This document shows, piece by piece, positions 6,641 through 9,110 of a stretch of DNA of 9,110 nt. Below the pieces are notes generated by a model. The model searched no databases, had not been told where the DNA came from, and worked only from the letters and a program-made list of their open reading frames with translations. This stretch comes from an uncultured Clostridia bacterium (GTDB taxonomy: Bacteria; Bacillota; Clostridia; TANB77; CAG-508). Location: positions 1 through 9,110 of the forward strand of contig CALXPX010000048.1 in the NCBI GenBank assembly GCA_944390305.1. Reading direction: 5' to 3'. The position numbers and the translations under genes are program-made. The stretch's first letter is position 1; each line of letters starts with the position of its first letter.

Positions 6641-7915
6641 TTATCTTTTATATATATCTTTTTGAGTGTATTCGTTAGGATTTAATCCTAATTTATCCTT
6701 AGAATAAATTGTTAAAACTAAAGATATAAATAATATTATTACTCCCATTATTATCATAGAATAATTTATACTCCATATCCCTAAAATTGCGGAACCTGTT
6801 AAAGTCATTATTGTTCTTGAAAGATTGTCTGCAATAGCTTTAGCTGAGTAAATTGGAGCTAAAATTTTTGTTGTTGTAAAATTATTTATATATTTTTTTG
6901 CTAATATTTGATCAATAGCATTTGCTGCACCTAATATAAGTAAAATTATTATTATTAGAATAAATTTATATATAAATTGTATTTGCGTTGATGCAATTAT
7001 TCCTGCAAATATAAATCCTGTCGCAAATATCATTAAAATATTTGTTAATGACCTATTTTTAAATTTTTTATTGAAATCTTGTGCACTATTAGAAAATAGG
7101 CCTTTAGTAAGTTCAAATGCTGCAAAAACAAATCCTATTTGTACTGATGTTGCTCCTATGTCTTGAAGTAAAGTTAATTGATAAGTGTCTAATAATACAA
7201 TAATTCCCCAAATAGTTCCTGCCATTAAAAATAATGCTCTTAGTCTTTTTGACTTTGTTATAAATTTATATCCTTTTTTTAGTTCTTTTACATAATCTTT
7301 AAAACTATTTGCACTATTATCTTCGGTTTTAATATCTGCAAAATTGAATGAAATTATTGTTGATGCAATAATACATATTAAGCATAATGTTATAGGTATA
7401 TATGGATTTATGTTATATAAAAATCCAGAGAGTATTGTTGATATTGCCGATATTATACAATATCTATAAAAGCCTTTTTTATCTAATCTAGTAAATATTT
7501 CATTTCTTTGATATATTGCCATTTGTGGTATGGAGGTACTTAATAAATTAGATTCAGAAACATATTTAAGTGCAAATGCCATGCCACTAAGTATTTGAGC
7601 TATAAATAATCCTAAAAAACTATTAAATGCCATAATTTGAATTGCCCAAATAATATTTATAATATTACCAAGTATTGCAGTATTTTTATATCCTATTTTT
7701 GACGTTACTAATGTTGCTGGAATTTGCATTATTATCATTGAAATAGCATATACTGCCCCAGATAAAAGAATTTGGGAGTCAGATATACCTTTAACTTCTG
7801 AAAGGAACATTACTCTGACTCCATAAAAAAATAGTAAATCAAATCCTAGCATCAAATATCTAGGATATAGTTTCATATTATGTTTTCTTATTTTTGCATC
7901 TTCTATAACTGTCAT
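6641..7915 (-). CDS. Major facilitator superfamily (MFS) transporter, substrate unknown
   Basis: 424-residue membrane protein with about 12 hydrophobic helices arranged six plus six around a charged central loop (about 191-225, rich in Lys, Asp and Glu), the MFS layout. In the loop between helices 2 and 3, TSKIGYKNTAILG (71-83) sits where motif A (GxLaDrxGrrxxl) is expected. It keeps the Gly and following basic residue but lacks the usual Asp and double Arg. The first 13 residues (MTVIEDAKIRKHN) precede a second Met at 14; the earlier start is chosen because AAAAGGAG (7922-7929) lies 6 bases before it. It has its own promoter right after the preceding gene and is followed by a strong terminator, so it is probably a single-gene unit. 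The family is confident; drug, sugar or other substrate cannot be told. Confidence 0.9.
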   Translation of the reverse strand: MTVIEDAKIRKHNMKLYPRYLMLGFDLLFFYGVRVMFLSEVKGISDSQILLSGAVYAISMIIMQIPATLVTSKIGYKNTAILGNIINIIWAIQIMAFNSFLGLFIAQILSGMAFALKYVSESNLLSTSIPQMAIYQRNEIFTRLDKKGFYRYCIISAISTILSGFLYNINPYIPITLCLICIIASTIISFNFADIKTEDNSANSFKDYVKELKKGYKFITKSKRLRALFLMAGTIWGIIVLLDTYQLTLLQDIGATSVQIGFVFAAFELTKGLFSNSAQDFNKKFKNRSLTNILMIFATGFIFAGIIASTQIQFIYKFILIIIILLILGAANAIDQILAKKYINNFTTTKILAPIYSAKAIADNLSRTIMTLTGSAILGIWSINYSMIIMGVIILFISLVLTIYSKDKLGLNPNEYTQKDIYKR

Positions 7916-7945
7916 TTTATTCTCCTTTTCATTAGTATTATCAAT

Positions 7946-7974
7946 ATCTTATATGATATGCAAATTTTTGTCAA
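7946..7974 (-). promoter_or_regulatory. Promoter of the MFS transporter gene
   Basis: A consensus -35 TTGACA (7969-7974) on the minus strand is followed by 17 bases and TAAGAT (7946-7951), a 4 of 6 match to TATAAT. TATAAG with a 15-base spacer is an alternative. A 5-bp inverted repeat ATATC/GATAT (7944-7948, 7955-7959) overlaps the -10 area. The -35 box lies only 5 bases past the stop of the upstream gene. The predicted leader is about 24 bases. Confidence 0.6.
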
Positions 7975-7979
7975 ATAAA

Positions 7980-8759
7980 TTAAACTATATATTCGTCTTC
8001 TGGATATGGAGTTGAAAAGTAATTCATCGCAGGATAACTTACTCTTGGCATTGGCATAATAGGTGGTCTGTAGTCTTGTCTTGGCATAGGTCTAGGCATT
8101 CTATTTCCTGGGCTTCCCGGTCTATTGTTTCTATTAAAATTCTCCAATAGTTTATTAATAAGCAAAATTTTTATTAAATCCCTTAGTGTAGGATTTCCTA
8201 TTCTTCTTACAGCTGTTTTATTTAAATTTGATGCAGCTGTTATTGGAGTAGATACTTGAGATGTTTTATTTAAATTTCTATTTTTATTTTCTTGTATAGA
8301 ATTATTATTTGAAGCAACTTTGGTATTTGCAATCATATCTTCTTCAACTGAATCATATATTTGATTTGTCATTGCTTCTAGAACTTCTTCTGTTATTTCT
8401 TTATTTGCATTTTCACTTAATGTTTTTTCTACCATTGGATTTAAAATAACATATATATCTGGGTACATTTTTCTTATTTTTGCTATATTTATATTACTAT
8501 TTGTATTTACATTTGCGTTTATACTTTCATTATTTAAATTTGCTACTTCTAAGGCTTCTTTTCCAAATGGTATTGATACATCAGTTATATTATTATTTTG
8601 AAATGCATTAGCAGTAGGCTGAGTATATGTAGGTACATAATAATTATAATTATTGTATGGATAAATTTGCCTTGAACTGTTCATATCCATATACTCATCT
8701 TGAGTATAATTACTTCCTAAAACATTTTTCATATAGTCCTCATAATTTTGATAATACAT
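7980..8759 (-). CDS. Hypothetical low-complexity Asn/Tyr/Pro-rich protein
   Basis: 259 residues, not assigned to a known family. No signal peptide or membrane helix is seen. In order: a Tyr/Asn-rich start (MYYQNYEDYMKNVLGSNYTQ), an Asn-rich linker (about 48-92), a compact, probably helical segment (about 93-142, from KIRKMYPDIYVILNPMVEKT to TNQIYDSVEEDM), a polar Asn/Ser/Thr linker with the 5-residue repeat NLNKT at 162-166 and 178-182, a second helix with basic ends (about 186-210, TLRDLIKILLINKLLENF), and a Pro/Arg/Met-rich tail (about 211-259) ending acidic (PEDEYIV). Tyr- and Pro-rich, low-complexity cytosolic proteins of this kind are common among clostridial spore-coat and surface-layer components, but that is only a suggestion. 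The ATG at 8757-8759 is supported by AGGAGG 9 bases away, inside the murD terminator hairpin. No clear promoter was found for it, and no terminator follows its TAA. Confidence 0.85.
   Translation of the reverse strand: MYYQNYEDYMKNVLGSNYTQDEYMDMNSSRQIYPYNNYNYYVPTYTQPTANAFQNNNITDVSIPFGKEALEVANLNNESINANVNTNSNINIAKIRKMYPDIYVILNPMVEKTLSENANKEITEEVLEAMTNQIYDSVEEDMIANTKVASNNNSIQENKNRNLNKTSQVSTPITAASNLNKTAVRRIGNPTLRDLIKILLINKLLENFNRNNRPGSPGNRMPRPMPRQDYRPPIMPMPRVSYPAMNYFSTPYPEDEYIV
8215..8277. repeat. 15-bp direct repeat inside the hypothetical gene
   Basis: GTTTTATTTAAATTT occurs at 8215-8229 and again at 8263-8277, 48 bases (16 codons) apart in the same frame. It encodes the duplicated NLNKT segment. 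This points to a small in-frame duplication or convergent low-complexity sequence within the polar linker. Confidence 0.7.
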
Positions 8760-8761
8760 AT

Positions 8762-8802
8762 AAAAATACCTCCTAGCGTATAATATGCTAGAAAGTATTT
8801 TT
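8762..8802 (-). terminator. Probable intrinsic terminator of murD, overlapping the next gene's ribosome binding site
   Basis: On the minus strand, 16 bases (AAAAATACTTTCTAGC, 8787-8802) pair with GCTAGGAGGTATTTTT (8762-8777) around a 9-base loop; all 16 positions pair if two G-U wobbles are allowed. The hairpin begins 2 bases after the murD stop codon and its 3' arm ends in five T residues, as in a rho-independent terminator. G-C content is low (CTAGC core). On the plus strand the same bases give C-A mismatches, so the structure is specific to minus-strand RNA. Confidence 0.65.
8769..8774 (-). promoter_or_regulatory. AGGAGG ribosome binding site buried in the terminator stem
   Basis: A perfect AGGAGG on the minus strand sits 9 bases before the ATG of the hypothetical gene and fixes that start. 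It forms part of the 3' arm of the hairpin at 8762-8802, pairing with UUUCU through two G-U pairs. In any transcript that includes the whole hairpin, the site would be masked. Confidence 0.8.
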
Positions 8803-8804
8803 AG

Positions 8805-9110
8805 TTACAGATTGTTTACTAATTCTTTGAACTTATTTCCTCTTTCTTCAAAATTTTTAAACATATCAAAGCTTGCACTTGCTGGTGAAAATAATACTAC
8901 TTCTCCTTCTTTTGCAACTTCCTTTGCTATTTTTACTGTTTCTTCTAATGTCTCACACTTATATATAGGAATAGTTATCCCTTTAGCTTTTCCCTCATTT
9001 TTTACTGCTTTTTCTATTTTATTTGCAGTTTGCCCAACTAAAATTAGCTTACTAACATTTTTAATAATTGGTTCTGCAATTGGGGTATAATCTAAATGTT
9101 TGTCATATCC
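8805..9110 (-). CDS. murD: UDP-N-acetylmuramoylalanine--D-glutamate ligase, C-terminal 101 residues (runs off right edge)
   Basis: MurD adds D-Glu to UDP-MurNAc-L-Ala in the cytosolic assembly of peptidoglycan precursors, using ATP. Only the C-terminal, ligand-closing domain is in the window, beginning GYDKHLDYTPIAEPI at the edge and followed by KLILVGQTANKIEKAV. The diagnostic end VVLFSPASASFDMFKNF, then EERGNKFKELV, is the MurD C-terminal hallmark (LSPAxASFDxFxxFExRGxxF). The TAA stop is at 8805-8807. The upstream remainder, usually about 350 more residues with the ATP-binding site, lies beyond the window. A hairpin terminator follows at once, so murD looks like the last gene of its unit. 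Confidence 0.96.
   Translation of the reverse strand, partial: GYDKHLDYTPIAEPIIKNVSKLILVGQTANKIEKAVKNEGKAKGITIPIYKCETLEETVKIAKEVAKEGEVVLFSPASASFDMFKNFEERGNKFKELVNNL

Noticed and set aside
8779..8786. TATAAT on the plus strand in the loop of the murD hairpin, or TATTAT on the minus strand, as a promoter
   Set aside because: No acceptable -35 at 16-18 bases on either strand. There is no plus-strand gene downstream, and a minus-strand start would fall almost on the ribosome binding site.
8785..9090. 101-codon plus-strand open frame opposite murD
   Set aside because: The minus strand here encodes the unmistakable MurD C-terminus; the plus-strand frame is its shadow.

Overview
This window comes from an AT-rich, wall-building Gram-positive bacterium of the Bacillota, most likely a clostridial (possibly gut) lineage. 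The evidence is a base composition that looks like roughly three quarters A+T, Firmicutes-type SecA and MurD, strong AGGAGG-like ribosome binding sites, and several carriers typical of Clostridia. UGA is used as a stop and Trp is UGG, so the standard bacterial code applies and this is not a Mycoplasma. No species can be named from sequence alone.

Layout, left to right. All genes but one are on the minus strand, so transcription mostly runs right to left. At 1-1141 is the first 380 residues of secA, cut by the window edge, with its own good promoter. At 1250-4758 is a two-gene ABC exporter operon. The two half-transporters carry complementary active-site defects, the signature of an obligate heterodimer of the BmrCD/LmrCD/TM287-288 type, and the operon has a well-formed promoter at 4811-4839. 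At 4893-5402, diverging from the ABC operon, is the only plus-strand gene, a small membrane-anchored protein with a YcgQ C-terminal (DUF1980/TIGR03943)-like domain. It converges with a 4-bp gap on an AI-2E/YtvI-type permease gene (5407-6498). A long perfect hairpin (6590-6630) separates that gene from an MFS carrier (6641-7915), which has its own promoter. Next is a low-complexity protein of unknown function (7980-8759), then a hairpin that is both the likely murD terminator and the holder of the next gene's ribosome binding site, and finally the last 101 codons of murD (8805-9110), cut by the right edge.

The genes do not form one pathway. The window is housekeeping DNA (secA, murD) flanking a stretch of membrane proteins: an ABC exporter, an AI-2E-type permease, an MFS carrier and a one-helix anchored domain. 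Promoters and hairpins split it into several short transcription units. I see no tRNA, rRNA, CRISPR, insertion sequence or phage gene. No gap between genes exceeds about 145 bases. The points most worth a second look are the ribosome binding site locked in the murD terminator, the stand-alone YcgQ-like domain missing its cysteine motif, and the palindromes at the secA and ABC promoters. I found no convincing undescribed multi-gene system.
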